Assembly: GCF_025755255.1 (NCBI RefSeq)
Contig: NZ_JALIEB010000004.1
Span: 248,001-312,000, forward strand
Length of the DNA: 64,000 bases
Origin: Roseobacter sinensis
Lineage (GTDB): Bacteria; Pseudomonadota; Alphaproteobacteria; Rhodobacterales; Rhodobacteraceae
Reading direction: 5' to 3'
Shown: positions 51,519 through 61,379 of the stretch, in pieces
How positions within the stretch are numbered: the first letter of the stretch is position 1
Layout of the letters: each line of letters starts with the position of its first letter
Position numbers and translations under genes: made by a program
The notes under the pieces: generated by a model
The model's database searches: none
The model's input: the letters and a program-made list of their open reading frames with translations, nothing else
What the model was told of the DNA's origin: nothing

Positions 51519-54365
51519 ATGGGCGAGCGGCCGAAGCAAAAGCGGCCCGTGTCGGAGGCCAAGGACCCGTCCAGGACGCCCGACCCCGGCGTGGAAAGCC
51601 CGGACGGCAGGTTGAGCCGGCTTTCCGCGCTGGCCGCAGGTGCCGTATCCGCGACACCCGCAGCGGTGATACAGCAGAAAGCGGCCCGAAGCCCTCACAC
51701 GTCCAGCGCAACTGCGCTCCAGCGGCAGGCCGATCGCAGGAACATGACCGGCATGCCCGATGACTTGAAATCCGGCATTGAGGCCGCATCGGGTATGGAT
51801 CTGTCCGGCGTCCGCGTGCATCGAAATTCAGGCGCGCCGGAACAGCTTGGCGCTGAGGCCTACGCGCAGGGAACCGATATCCACCTCGGTCCGGGGCAGG
51901 AGCGACATCTGCCGCATGAAGCCTGGCATGTGGTGCAGCAGGCACAGGGACGGGTGCGGCCGACGTTGCAGATGGCGGGGGTCAGCATCAATGATGACCC
52001 GTCGCTGGAGGCGGAAGCGGAGGCAATGGGCAAAGGTGTTGCGCAGGCCAAGGTGCCCGCAAACAAGGGACCGCTCCAGATGGCGGCTGCGCCGGGGTCC
52101 GCAGTGGTACAGCGGGCGCGGGGCGACTACAAAGCGCTCTGGGACAAGGATCCGGCACTTGCCAAGATGTCTATCACGCAAACTTCGATTGCAGGCTACA
52201 TGACGCGGGCGCAGGAGTTTGAGCAGGCGCTGGGGGCGGGGCTGTTTTCGCATGCGCTGGCCCATGAGGGGGCCAATGCGCTGATCGACGCGATCGAAAC
52301 CCTGATCGGGTCGACCCAAGATGCCAACCGGGTCTTTGGCTCCATGCCGTCAGATACCGAAGCCGGTGCCATCCCCTCCGACAAGGTTGCAGAGGCCCGC
52401 GCGCAGGGCAACCTGCGCGAGAAAATGTACATGGTCTATGCGGCGATCCGCAGCGGGGCCGTCGCTTACAGGCTGGCTCAGGAAGAGGTAGTGGCGATCC
52501 CTCGTCGGCAGACGCAACAGGGTGGTCTGGTACCGGACACCCATGCCCTGACCAACCGCCATCTGCGCCGTCGCGATTCGGTCTCGACCCAGGACCGCGT
52601 GTCAAATTGGGATAATCTGACCCGCCGGGACCGGATGGGCAGACAGGAACTCGATGACAAGAATGCGCCACTCAGCTCGCGTGAAAAGCTGTTGACCCAG
52701 GGCAGCCAACACCCGCATTTCGTTCCGGGGTCGGCCGGCTATCTTCTCGAGGGGAACAGAAATCTGCAAGATACCAGCACAGGCGGTGCCGGTGCCACCA
52801 AGAGCTTCGCCCAGTATCAGCGCGAACGGCTGGCGCCTTTGGCCGCCGGTCTTTCGGGGTCGACCGACTGGTACTTCAATCTCGCCCGGCAGCTTGGTCT
52901 TGACGATACGGACCGGCGCAAGCTGCGGCTGGCCGCCTTGGGTCAGATGCTGGTCAACCGCGATCACTCGTACCACGAGATCATGCATGAGGCGCGCACG
53001 CAGGGGAAACTGAACGACTACGTCGACGAGTTGCCCGCCGGCTATGCCACGCTTGCACCGCTGGATCAGGCGCAGATTGCAGGCGCGGCGGGCAAGCCGC
53101 TCTTTCCTGGAGATCTCGAGGCTGCCGCGTTCAACACCGAGGACGCCAAGGGCCAGGCGCCGACCGGTCTGGCGCAACAGCACGGATTGCCAACCTCCAG
53201 CGGTTTCATCCATCTGGCCGGGCCCGCCACGCACAGGGCGTGGCTCCTGGGCGGCGGGGTCAAGGGCACGCATTATCCGGCCATTTTGAGAGCGCTCGAT
53301 GCGTACAACACGGCGGCCACGGCCGATCTGAAAAAGGATGAGCTGCGAAAAGTCAAACGCCACAGCGAACGGTGGCTTGCGCGGCACAATCCGAACAACA
53401 GGAGCTCCAAAAAGAAACGCGTTGAACCTTTGGAATGGTTGGTGCTCAAGGCAACGGCGATGCTCGCGGACCAACCCGGGCCGCCACCGCCGGTTTGGGT
53501 CGACGCCGCCTATGACGATCCAGCTGCCGATCCCGTGGCCGAAGCCGCGCTCTATGCGGCAGTGCCCGATGCCAGTGCGGCCTATGATGCGGACAATGAC
53601 CGGGCGGGCGGCACCATGCTGGTCAACCAGTTCGATCAGATCCGGGATTCCACGCCCGGTCTGGGCGAACACGGCGCGGTCAAGCAAGCCGGCTATGACG
53701 AAGAGAACATGGTCATGATGCGTGGTGCATTCGTGAACGCCGGCAACAACCAGAAATCAATGAAGGCGGCGAAGGAGTTTCTCGCGCTCAACAAGTATAC
53801 GAAAGAGGGGTTCGAGACCTACAACCCGGTCCTGATCTACGCCGATGACGACAATGCAGCGTGGGGCATCGCCTACAAGCAGGTCATATCGGGGGCGCGG
53901 TTCAACCCGATGCTCCGGCAGCAGATCAGCACGCAGCAGGGGCTGAATGACGCCATCACCGCCGTCTTGCCCCGTGTGAAGAGGACCCAGCTGCCAAAGG
54001 CCCGCAAGGAAGCGGAACTGGCCGTCAGAGCGCTGATGCGCATGAACCCCTATCAGGGGGGGGTGCTCTGGCGCGGCGGCGGTACTGGTGGCGGCGCAGG
54101 CATCACCAGTTTCAGCAAGGAGTTCGAGACTTCCTTCGCGGCCCAGCAAGGCTACAATCCGGCGGTTTGTCTGATACGGCATTCCTCCGGGCGGGATATC
54201 TCCTTCATCAGTTCGAATTACGGCGAACTGGAGGTTGTCTTCCCGCCGGGTACGAACTTCAACGAGGCGCAGCGCTATCAGCCGGGTCAATGGCCGGCGA
54301 TCTACAGCGCAATGGGAGGTCCGCATGCCAACGTGAAGGACCTGCTGCTTGTGACCGAGGCTTGA
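51519..54365 (+). CDS. DUF4157 (eCIS-type) protein with C-terminal ADP-ribosyltransferase domain
   Basis: A 948-aa protein. Residues 66-154 hold LQRQAD, TGMPDDLKSGIEAASGMDLSGV and LPHEAWHVVQQAQGRVRPT, which closely match DUF4157, with HEAWH at 133-137. PLQMAAAPGSAVVQRA ends the leader. Residues 205-840 are unassigned. The C-terminus carries an R-S-E fold signature: R852 in VLWRGGG, TSFSKE (863-868), and E903-x-E905 in ELEVVFPPGTNF. That last motif is typical of arginine-modifying mono-ADP-ribosyltransferases. No signal peptide. Such proteins are extracellular-contraction-injection or polymorphic toxin cargo. Confidence 0.8.
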   Translation: MGERPKQKRPVSEAKDPSRTPDPGVESPDGRLSRLSALAAGAVSATPAAVIQQKAARSPHTSSATALQRQADRRNMTGMPDDLKSGIEAASGMDLSGVRVHRNSGAPEQLGAEAYAQGTDIHLGPGQERHLPHEAWHVVQQAQGRVRPTLQMAGVSINDDPSLEAEAEAMGKGVAQAKVPANKGPLQMAAAPGSAVVQRARGDYKALWDKDPALAKMSITQTSIAGYMTRAQEFEQALGAGLFSHALAHEGANALIDAIETLIGSTQDANRVFGSMPSDTEAGAIPSDKVAEARAQGNLREKMYMVYAAIRSGAVAYRLAQEEVVAIPRRQTQQGGLVPDTHALTNRHLRRRDSVSTQDRVSNWDNLTRRDRMGRQELDDKNAPLSSREKLLTQGSQHPHFVPGSAGYLLEGNRNLQDTSTGGAGATKSFAQYQRERLAPLAAGLSGSTDWYFNLARQLGLDDTDRRKLRLAALGQMLVNRDHSYHEIMHEARTQGKLNDYVDELPAGYATLAPLDQAQIAGAAGKPLFPGDLEAAAFNTEDAKGQAPTGLAQQHGLPTSSGFIHLAGPATHRAWLLGGGVKGTHYPAILRALDAYNTAATADLKKDELRKVKRHSERWLARHNPNNRSSKKKRVEPLEWLVLKATAMLADQPGPPPPVWVDAAYDDPAADPVAEAALYAAVPDASAAYDADNDRAGGTMLVNQFDQIRDSTPGLGEHGAVKQAGYDEENMVMMRGAFVNAGNNQKSMKAAKEFLALNKYTKEGFETYNPVLIYADDDNAAWGIAYKQVISGARFNPMLRQQISTQQGLNDAITAVLPRVKRTQLPKARKEAELAVRALMRMNPYQGGVLWRGGGTGGGAGITSFSKEFETSFAAQQGYNPAVCLIRHSSGRDISFISSNYGELEVVFPPGTNFNEAQRYQPGQWPAIYSAMGGPHANVKDLLLVTEA

Positions 54366-54704
54366 CGTGGGGGCGATGTCCAAGGGCATGGCGGGTCGGA
54401 AGATCAGGTTCGGAGATGCCAGACGCATCACCCATTCGCCCATCTGATCCCGCTTGAGCGGTGGGTCGTGTTATGCGCCTTTCACCCACCGGACTGCTCT
54501 GCATGCCATCGCGCGATCAGCGTTCATGGGCGCGTTTGGTCGATTGGAGAGTGCCTCGCGGATGACAATTCGGCCAAAAAGGTCAGCGTCTTCGCTTGGC
54601 ACGGCGTCTTTGAACCTTTCTTCGTCCAAGGGCGTTACATTGAGTGGGCTATGCCGGATACACTAGGCCCCATATGAGACTTTGTCGTCAAAGAGGATTG
54701 CCCA
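54366..54704. other. Gene-free 339-bp gap
   Basis: No immunity-like gene follows the toxin on the same strand. Frames here (for example 54468-54677) lack family resemblance. TTACAT and ATACAC with 17-bp spacing near 54637 could be a promoter for the esterase gene, though weak. Confidence 0.45.
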
Positions 54705-55721
54705 ATGGTTCACCAGTTGCGTATTGCCGCCGTGCTGGCCTTGTTACCTTGTGTCGCCAGCGCCGAGCCGCTCCCCGCCTTGAATCTCGACCCAAGCGGC
54801 ACGACGGTGTCCGGCCTGTCCAGTGGAGCCTTCATGGCCGTGCAGCTGCAGGTCGCATTCTCGGAACGGATTGCAGGCGCAGGCGTCATAGCTGGCGGGC
54901 CTTACGGATGCGCCGATGGCAACGTCTACCGGGCCATACGCGTCTGCATGAACGCCTTCCTGGGAGAGGCAGACGCCGAAAGTGCGCTGGAGGAGATCCA
55001 GTCGCTGGCTGCCGAAGGCCGTATCGACGATGCCAGTCATCTCGCCTCCGACCGGCTCTACCTCTTTCACGGTCAGGCGGATGATACGGTTGCGCGTGCT
55101 TCAATGGATGCGCTCCGCCAAACCTATGCGCTTCTGGGTGTGCCCGACGCTCGAATCGCCTACGAAACCGGGATCAACGCCGGTCATGGGTTTGTCACCG
55201 AACGTGGGGATCTGGAGTGTAGCACCACGGATCCGGATTTCCTGATCGATTGCGACTTCGACCAGGCAGGGGACATCCTCGGCCAGCTCTACAGCGATCT
55301 TCTGCCCGCGTCCGAGTCGCACGATGACCGGCTGCTGATGTTCGATCAGGCTCTGTACCTCGAGGATGCGGTCGGCATGGATGATACTGCTTTTGTCTAT
55401 GTCCCCGAAAGCTGCGCAGCGGGTGCACCCTGCCGTCTGCATATAGCGCTTCATGGCTGCAAACAGGGCCGCGAGGTGATCGGCGACGCCTACGGCGTGA
55501 GCACCGGATACAACCGGTGGGCCGAGGCAAACGGCATCGTGGTGCTCTATCCACAGGCGAAGAGCATTCCGGCGCCATGGTGGAACTGGTTCGGCGGCAA
55601 TCCCAACGGGTGCTGGGACTGGTGGGGCTATGCCGGTGATGACTACCTTAGTCAGAACGCCCCTCAGATAGCGGCCATTGCTCGCATGGCGGCCGCGCTC
55701 GGCGCCCCGCTCGCGGACTAG
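54705..55721 (+). CDS. Secreted PHB-depolymerase-family esterase
   Basis: A 338-aa protein. Signal peptide residues 1-20 end at ASAEP. The catalytic serine is Ser39 in GLSSGAFMAVQLQ, an early lipase box typical of this PhaZ/feruloyl-esterase-like branch. Further motifs are LFHGQADDTV, INAGHGFV and HIALHGCKQGREVIGDAYG. It would degrade extracellular short-chain polyesters or similar esters. Cysteine-rich loops suggest disulfides. Monocistronic. Confidence 0.87.
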   Translation: MVHQLRIAAVLALLPCVASAEPLPALNLDPSGTTVSGLSSGAFMAVQLQVAFSERIAGAGVIAGGPYGCADGNVYRAIRVCMNAFLGEADAESALEEIQSLAAEGRIDDASHLASDRLYLFHGQADDTVARASMDALRQTYALLGVPDARIAYETGINAGHGFVTERGDLECSTTDPDFLIDCDFDQAGDILGQLYSDLLPASESHDDRLLMFDQALYLEDAVGMDDTAFVYVPESCAAGAPCRLHIALHGCKQGREVIGDAYGVSTGYNRWAEANGIVVLYPQAKSIPAPWWNWFGGNPNGCWDWWGYAGDDYLSQNAPQIAAIARMAAALGAPLAD

Positions 55722-55927
55722 AGCAGACGCTCGGGGCGGCTTCACGTCGTGGCCAGTCCCTGCCGAAGCAGCGGTCTGTATCCGATGGCCACGGCAGACG
55801 TCGGTTTGAACAAGTTGGCGGTGCGCGGCGCGTGTCATCCGTCGGCGGTCGTCGGCTCTTGGCCAACGCGTGTTTTGATTTTTCCCAAGCCCGTGTTAGC
55901 GCTTGAGGCAATTGGGACAGCGGCGGA

Positions 55928-57223
55928 GTGGGCAGGGTGCGGATCATGGTGGCGTTGGCAGTTCTGCTGCTCGCGGGCTGCGCGGTACGCGAGGTGATGC
56001 TGGCGCCGCCGCCGAACCTCTATCTGGACGGGCAGAACTACCCCACCGACGAGGTGCCCGAAGTGCTGCGCAACGTCTCTCCACTCATGTTCTACGTCAC
56101 CGACCGGGCGCCTGAAGAGACCGGGGAAGGCAAACTGCTCTACGGCACCGAACGGTCGAACTCGATGGCACTGGGCGCGGTGCAGGTACAATTCGGCGCC
56201 GCGGACTGGGAAGACCTTGTTGCGCGGACGTCGGTCGATGGCGGCGGACGGATTTCGCAACTCGACGTGCAGGAGGCCTCCGAACTGGTGCGCTTTGCCG
56301 ATGTGCCGTTGCGCACCCGGCGGCAGGATGGCGCGCTGATCTTCGAGCCTGAGGCGCTGCGCACCTATCAGGCGACCGGGCGGGCCTTTCAGGAGGCCAT
56401 CCGGGCGGAAATCGCGCGCACGGGCAACCGGCGCGTGCTCATCTTCACCCACGGCGTGCGCAATGATTTCGACCGGGCGATGGCGACGCTGGCCAACCTC
56501 TGGCATTACGAGGGGCGCAGCAGCATCCCAATCGCCTTCACCTGGCCGGCGGGTAATTCCGGGCTGCTGAGCTATTTCCGCGATCGGGAAGCCGGCGATT
56601 TCAGTGTCTACCACGCCAAGGAGTTTCTCCGCCTGTTGGCCGAGATCCCCGAGTTGGAGGACATCGATATCGTCGCGCATTCGCGCGGCACCGACGTGAT
56701 GTCGACGGCGATCCGCGAACTGGTGATCTATCACCGCGGGCGCGGGGTGCATCCGAAGACGGCGATGAAGGGGGGCACTCTGATCCTCGCGGCGGCGGAT
56801 CTCGACATCGGGGTGGTCGAGCAGCGCCTGCAAACCGAGCGGGTGTCGGAGGCCTTCGAGCAGATCAATGTCTATGTGAACCCCAGCGACGGGGCGCTGC
56901 GGCTGTCGGCGATCCTGACCAGCGTGCCGCGGCTGGGATCGGTCACGCCGGATGAGGTGCTGCGGGAGGAGATCGAGCAACTCAAAACGTCCGAGCTGGT
57001 GCATTTCATCCGGGTCGAGCAGGTGCGCGGGCGCGGTCATTCCTATTTCCGCGAGAACCCGGCGGTGCTGTCGGATATTGTGCTGGCGCTCAGGACGCGG
57101 GCCTTTCCGGGCGGCACGCTGCGCCCGCTGGAGTTGGGCGAGGACGGGTTCTGGCAGCTGCATCCGAACTATCCGCTTGAGCGCTTGCCGGACTTGCTGC
57201 GGGTTGAAGGTAGTGACCGCTGA
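55928..57223 (+). CDS. Alpha/beta hydrolase lipoprotein (DUF900 family)
   Basis: A 431-aa protein. The N-terminus MGRVRIMVALAVLLLAGC is a lipoprotein signal with lipobox LAGC. The DUF900-type hydrolase core includes VLIFTHGVRNDFDRAMATLANL, PIAFTWPAGNSGLLSY and nucleophile Ser in DIVAHSRGTDVMSTAI. The GTG 55928 start includes the basic head; ATG 55946 is an alternative. The MOSC gene overlaps its end. Substrate unknown. Confidence 0.85.
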   Translation: MGRVRIMVALAVLLLAGCAVREVMLAPPPNLYLDGQNYPTDEVPEVLRNVSPLMFYVTDRAPEETGEGKLLYGTERSNSMALGAVQVQFGAADWEDLVARTSVDGGGRISQLDVQEASELVRFADVPLRTRRQDGALIFEPEALRTYQATGRAFQEAIRAEIARTGNRRVLIFTHGVRNDFDRAMATLANLWHYEGRSSIPIAFTWPAGNSGLLSYFRDREAGDFSVYHAKEFLRLLAEIPELEDIDIVAHSRGTDVMSTAIRELVIYHRGRGVHPKTAMKGGTLILAAADLDIGVVEQRLQTERVSEAFEQINVYVNPSDGALRLSAILTSVPRLGSVTPDEVLREEIEQLKTSELVHFIRVEQVRGRGHSYFRENPAVLSDIVLALRTRAFPGGTLRPLELGEDGFWQLHPNYPLERLPDLLRVEGSDR

Positions 57224-57689
57224 GAGCGCGCTCCGTGCGCTGATCGCGCGCTATGCCCAGCCCGGTCGGCTGGAGCACATCCTTGTGCGCCTGGCCCGGC
57301 GGGCGGAGGTGCTGCCCCAGACGGCAGCGGCCATCATAGCCCGCGGGATCGAGGGAGATCACGGGGCGTCGGAGAAACGGGCCGTGACATTGGTGCAGGC
57401 CGAGCATCTGGCCGTGATCGGCGCGATGCTGGGGCACGGGCCGGTGTCAGCGCAGGCGCTGCGGCGCAATCTTGTGATCGCCGGGCTGAACCTCGCTGCC
57501 TTGAAGGGACGGCAGGTGGCACTCGGCGGCGCTATTCTGGAAATCACCGACATCTGCGCACCGTGCAGCCGAATGGAAGAGGCCCTGGGCATGGGCGGTT
57601 ATTCGGCGGTGCGTGGCCATGGCGGCTGGTGCGCGCGAGTGATCCACCCAGGCGCGATCCGCTGCGGCGATAGGGTTACTCCGCTTTGA
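57213..57689 (+). CDS. MOSC domain protein
   Basis: A 158-aa protein with a GTG start overlapping the previous gene by 11 bp. The MOSC (MoCo sulfurase C-terminal) fold is indicated by RGIEGDHGASEKRAVTLVQAEHL, LRRNLVIAGLNLAALKGRQVALGGAILEIT and the conserved cysteine in CAPCSRMEEALG. Stand-alone MOSC proteins are thought to transfer sulfur or bind molybdopterin-type cofactors. Confidence 0.9.
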   Translation: MTAESALRALIARYAQPGRLEHILVRLARRAEVLPQTAAAIIARGIEGDHGASEKRAVTLVQAEHLAVIGAMLGHGPVSAQALRRNLVIAGLNLAALKGRQVALGGAILEITDICAPCSRMEEALGMGGYSAVRGHGGWCARVIHPGAIRCGDRVTPL

Positions 57690-57760
57690 GTGGCCATTGA
57701 CAAGCGCTGCGGCGCACCGTTCAAGAGTGCGACGACGGTGAGGCGCAAGGCACGGCACGG

Positions 57761-58402
57761 ATGGCAGAGGGTTTCCCCATGGCGCGCGCAGGCGAGGTGA
57801 TCGGTCTTCTGGGCGGATCCTTCGATCCCGCCCATGAGGGGCATGCGCATATCACGCGCGAGGCGCTCAAGCGGTTCGGGCTGACCCGCATCTGGTGGTT
57901 GGTGAGCCCCGGCAATCCGATCAAGGCGCGCGGCCCGGCACCGCTGGCCAGCCGCATGGCGCGCGCCCGTGCCCTGATGCGACACCCGCGGGTCGAGATC
58001 ACGGATATCGAGGCGCATCTGGGCACGCGCTACACCGCCGAGACGCTGCGGCATCTCATGGCGCGCTACCCCGGTGTGCGCTTCGTCTGGCTGATGGGGG
58101 CGGACAATCTGGCACAGTTTCACCGCTGGCAGGACTGGCGCGGCATCATGTCATCGGTTCCTATCGGTGTGATGGCCCGGCCGGGCGACCGTATCTCGGC
58201 GCGCATGAGCCCTGCCGCTAGGGTTTTCGCTGCCGCGCGCATTGCAGGGCGCGCATCGCATCTGCTGGGCCGGGCCGACGCGCCGGCGTGGTGCTTTGTG
58301 AATGTCCCGATGGTGGCACAATCCTCGACCGCAATCCGTGCGGCAGGTGGCTGGTCCGGAGCCGATACGGGGCCTCACGGAATTTTAAGCTCTGCGCCTT
58401 AG
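57761..58402 (+). CDS. nadD: Nicotinate-nucleotide adenylyltransferase
   Basis: A 213-aa enzyme that makes deamido-NAD+ from nicotinate mononucleotide and [21 protein letters not shown] carries the GxFDPxHxGH nucleotide motif, [15 protein letters not shown] the substrate loop, and SSTAIRAA the ISSTxIR-like end motif. Start ATG 57761 is preferred because its [11 protein letters not shown] head resembles Rhodobacterales NadD; ATG 57779 is also possible. Followed after 44 bp by dacB. Confidence 0.95.
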   Translation: MAEGFPMARAGEVIGLLGGSFDPAHEGHAHITREALKRFGLTRIWWLVSPGNPIKARGPAPLASRMARARALMRHPRVEITDIEAHLGTRYTAETLRHLMARYPGVRFVWLMGADNLAQFHRWQDWRGIMSSVPIGVMARPGDRISARMSPAARVFAAARIAGRASHLLGRADAPAWCFVNVPMVAQSSTAIRAAGGWSGADTGPHGILSSAP

Positions 58403-58446
58403 CCTCCCTGTTGTCTCTGACCGCGTGCTGAGGTTTAGTCACCGTT

Positions 58447-59988
58447 ATGAGCAAAAGATCTTTGCCCACTCTGTCCCGCCGCGGCTTCCTTGCCGGCGCC
58501 ATGGCCGGCGTTGCGCTTCCCGTCTCGGCCGAGGCGCCGGCGGTCTCGTTGCGGCCCCGGCTGCGCGATCTGCATCGTGGTCGAACCGCCGGGCTGGACC
58601 GCATGCTGCGCGATTCCGGCGTCAGCGGGCAGGTGGTCTTTGCGGTGGGGGATGCGGAAACCGGAGCGTTGCTGGAAGGCCGGCGCACGCGCGTGGGTAT
58701 CGCCCCGGCCAGCGTGACCAAGGCGATCACGGCGCTCTACGCGCTTGATGTGCTCGGGGCCCAGCACCGGTTCGTGACGGAAGTGGTGGCAGATGGCACA
58801 CTCGAGAGTGGCGTGCTGCAAGGCGATCTGGTGCTTGTGGGCGGCTGCGATCCTACGCTCGACACACGTGCGCTGGCCGGGCTGGCAGCGCAGCTGAAAG
58901 ACGCGGGCCTGCGCGAGGTGCGCGGGCGCTTTCTGGTCTATGAGGACGCGCTGCGCCCGCTACGCTCGATCGATCCCGAGCAACCGGACCACCTCGGTTA
59001 TAGCCCTGCGGTGTCGGGCATCGCGCTGAACTATAACCGGGTTCATTTCGAATGGAAGCGGGAGGCGGCGAAGACCTACAAGGTGACCATGGACGCGCGG
59101 ACCGCCGGCTATCGCCCGGATGTGACGGTTGCGCGGATGACCGTCGTGGACCGGTCGCTGCCCGTCTATACCTATGAGGACGCCGAGACGCACGATCAGT
59201 GGACGGTCGCCCGCGGCGCGCTGGGCACGGAAGGTGCGCGCTGGTTGCCAGTGCGGCGCCCCGGCCTTTATGCTGGCGACGTCTTTGCGACACTGGCGCG
59301 CTCGCACGGGATCGTGCTGAAGACGCCCGAAGTCATCGCGACACGCCCCGAGGGCACGCTGCTGGGCGCCGTCAACAGCCCACCGCTGCGCGAGATCCTG
59401 CATGGGATGCTGAAGTACTCCAACAACCTGACCGCGGAAATGGTGGGACAGGCCGCCACCCGCGCGCGGGCGGGACGCCCGCACACGCTGGCGGCCTCGG
59501 CCCGGCAGATGAACCTCTGGGCGATGGAGGCGCTGGGGATGGAAAACCCGGCCTTTGTCGATCATTCGGGCCTCGGCAGCGGCAGCCGGGTCAGCGCGCA
59601 GGACATGCTGCTCGGTCTCACGGCGGCTCATCGCAACGCCACGCTGCGCCCGATCCTGAAGCCGGTCACCATGCGGGACGCGAAGGGGCGCCCGGTCGAG
59701 GACCACCCGGTGAAGGTGGATGCCAAGACCGGCACGCTGAACTTCGTGTCGGGCCTGGCGGGCTATATCACGGCGCCGGGCGGACGCGAGATGGTCTTTG
59801 CCATCTTTTGCGCCGATGAAGACATCCGCGCCACGATCACACGCGCCAACCGCGAACGACCTGAAGGCGCGCGCCCCTGGGCGAACCGCGCCCGGCGGCT
59901 GCAGCGCGCACTCCTGGCACGCTGGGGCGAGACGTTTGACGAAGCACAGACGATCCGGGACGCCCGGTTGGCCCCGACCAACCCTTAG
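58447..59988 (+). CDS. dacB: D-Ala-D-Ala carboxypeptidase/endopeptidase (PBP4, DacB)
   Basis: A 513-aa periplasmic penicillin-binding protein. A twin-arginine-type signal (SRRGFLAGAMAGVALPVSA) leads the protein. Catalytic motifs are S89-x-x-K92 (PASVTKAI), SNN in MLKYSNNLTAEMVG, and KTG in DAKTGTLNFVSG. A large insertion domain between SxxK and SxN is typical of class C PBP4. It trims peptidoglycan peptides. Adjacent to nadD, an arrangement I associate with Rhodobacteraceae. Confidence 0.95.
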   Translation: MSKRSLPTLSRRGFLAGAMAGVALPVSAEAPAVSLRPRLRDLHRGRTAGLDRMLRDSGVSGQVVFAVGDAETGALLEGRRTRVGIAPASVTKAITALYALDVLGAQHRFVTEVVADGTLESGVLQGDLVLVGGCDPTLDTRALAGLAAQLKDAGLREVRGRFLVYEDALRPLRSIDPEQPDHLGYSPAVSGIALNYNRVHFEWKREAAKTYKVTMDARTAGYRPDVTVARMTVVDRSLPVYTYEDAETHDQWTVARGALGTEGARWLPVRRPGLYAGDVFATLARSHGIVLKTPEVIATRPEGTLLGAVNSPPLREILHGMLKYSNNLTAEMVGQAATRARAGRPHTLAASARQMNLWAMEALGMENPAFVDHSGLGSGSRVSAQDMLLGLTAAHRNATLRPILKPVTMRDAKGRPVEDHPVKVDAKTGTLNFVSGLAGYITAPGGREMVFAIFCADEDIRATITRANRERPEGARPWANRARRLQRALLARWGETFDEAQTIRDARLAPTNP

Positions 59989-60023
59989 GCGGGATACGCC
60001 CGTAGGGCCGCCACGGCGGGTTG

Positions 60024-61292
60024 CTATTCCATGTGGTCCTGCGTGTTTTCGTCCAGCCCGATGGTCTCGAAATCCATCTTGTCGTAATCGACGGAAGACT
60101 CGCTTTCATAGCCGGTGGGCAAGATCTCCTGTTCGAACGTCTTCAACATGGTCAGAATCTTCGAGCGGTGCACCTCGACAATCTGGGCAAAGAGCTGCAG
60201 ATCCGACGGTTTCGACAGATCCAGCCGCTTGCCCCAGCTGGTTTCGTAGTACTGCTGGGTGCGCTGGTTCGCCAGCACCGCAACGATATCATGACCCCGC
60301 GCGAGGTAGCTATTGTGCAGCTTCGCGTTGCGCCGCGCCCAGCTGAGGATGCGCGTGGATTCGTCGAAAATCGAGGCCAGAGAGTTGTTGTTGCCCAGGT
60401 GATAGTCGTGACTGGTGCCGCCGACGGTCATATGCTTCTTGCCCTGCGCATCCTCGATGTAGGTCTGGGCATTGATATGGGTGTCCTGGATCTTGCCGCT
60501 CGGGGTCTTGGTGGTGTTCTTGAAGGCGAAGTAGTCGGTGGGCGCGCTGGTCTGCCACTGCGCCGACATCCAGCTGTGCTGCCCGCCCGAACGGGTCGGC
60601 GCGGTGGCTTCGATGCCCTGCATCTGACCCATGCTGCGCATAGCCGCCTGGTCCGACTGCGAGGTCAGCAGCGTCTCATTGAGCCTGCCCTGACGGGTGC
60701 TGTCGATGAAACCCTGGCGGTTCTGCGGCTGCTGCAGATCGGTCAGGAACTGCTGCTGGTCCTGCGCCTGGCCGCTGACCGCGAGGTTGTGGGTGCCCCA
60801 GGCCTGCCGGTAGGGCTTGGTGCCGCCTTGCGAGACATGCTTTTCAATGTTGGCTCGGAAGGCGGGGTCTTCGGGCTGCTTACTGCCCGATTTGCGGGGC
60901 CGGTCATCGATGAGTTCGCTGGCGAAGTCAGCCAAGGTGTCGTAGCTGTGCGTCGTCTGCTGGTCGCGCTCCATCTCCCAGACGGCCGCTTTCCAGCCAA
61001 AGGCGGGTTCGGAGCCGACGGTCTTGAACTCCTGCTCCAGCGCGGTGATGAGCGGGGTCTTGACGTAACTCTTGCGGGTGTTGGAGTGGGTGATGTTGAG
61101 CGACGGGTCGCCGTCCTTTGTGATGCTGACCTTGCGCTGCAGCGGCGCGCGCGCATCCGCCTTGCGTTGGAGGGCTGCGAGGCCGCGCACCGCGTCCGAC
61201 CCATCCGCTTGGTGCTGCAGCGGCCCGGTGCCGCTACGTCCGGTGGGGCCGATCGGCGCCCTGCGTCTGGGACGGCGTGTGAACATCTGCAT
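60024..61292 (-). CDS. Uncharacterised protein with LQRKAD-type eCIS-associated N-terminal motif
   Basis: A 422-aa protein without a signal peptide. The basic N-terminus (RRPRRRAPIG) leads to PLQHQAD and LQRKADARAPLQRK (residues 41-54), the same kind of linker motif that precedes DUF4157 domains in eCIS-associated proteins, but no HExxH is present. The rest is polar and glutamine-rich. A later stretch with HMTVGGTSHDYHLGNNNS and RNAKLHNSYLARGHD could be a catalytic domain, but I do not recognise it. It interrupts the otherwise usual dacB-terB-lysS neighbourhood, suggesting insertion. AGAGAGG precedes ATG 61292. Confidence 0.6.
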   Translation of the reverse strand: MQMFTRRPRRRAPIGPTGRSGTGPLQHQADGSDAVRGLAALQRKADARAPLQRKVSITKDGDPSLNITHSNTRKSYVKTPLITALEQEFKTVGSEPAFGWKAAVWEMERDQQTTHSYDTLADFASELIDDRPRKSGSKQPEDPAFRANIEKHVSQGGTKPYRQAWGTHNLAVSGQAQDQQQFLTDLQQPQNRQGFIDSTRQGRLNETLLTSQSDQAAMRSMGQMQGIEATAPTRSGGQHSWMSAQWQTSAPTDYFAFKNTTKTPSGKIQDTHINAQTYIEDAQGKKHMTVGGTSHDYHLGNNNSLASIFDESTRILSWARRNAKLHNSYLARGHDIVAVLANQRTQQYYETSWGKRLDLSKPSDLQLFAQIVEVHRSKILTMLKTFEQEILPTGYESESSVDYDKMDFETIGLDENTQDHME

Positions 61293-61379
61293 CCAGCCTC
61301 TCTCTGCCAACCTCTCCCGCAGAGTACGCCCGCACACGCACACGTCGAAATCACGAAATCGCGTGGTACGCTGCGGGCC

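Noticed and set aside
51519-54365. Reading HEAWH as a zinc protease active site that defines the function
   Set aside because: HEAWH is a standard part of the DUF4157 leader; the catalytic signature that suggests toxicity is the C-terminal R-S-ExE set.
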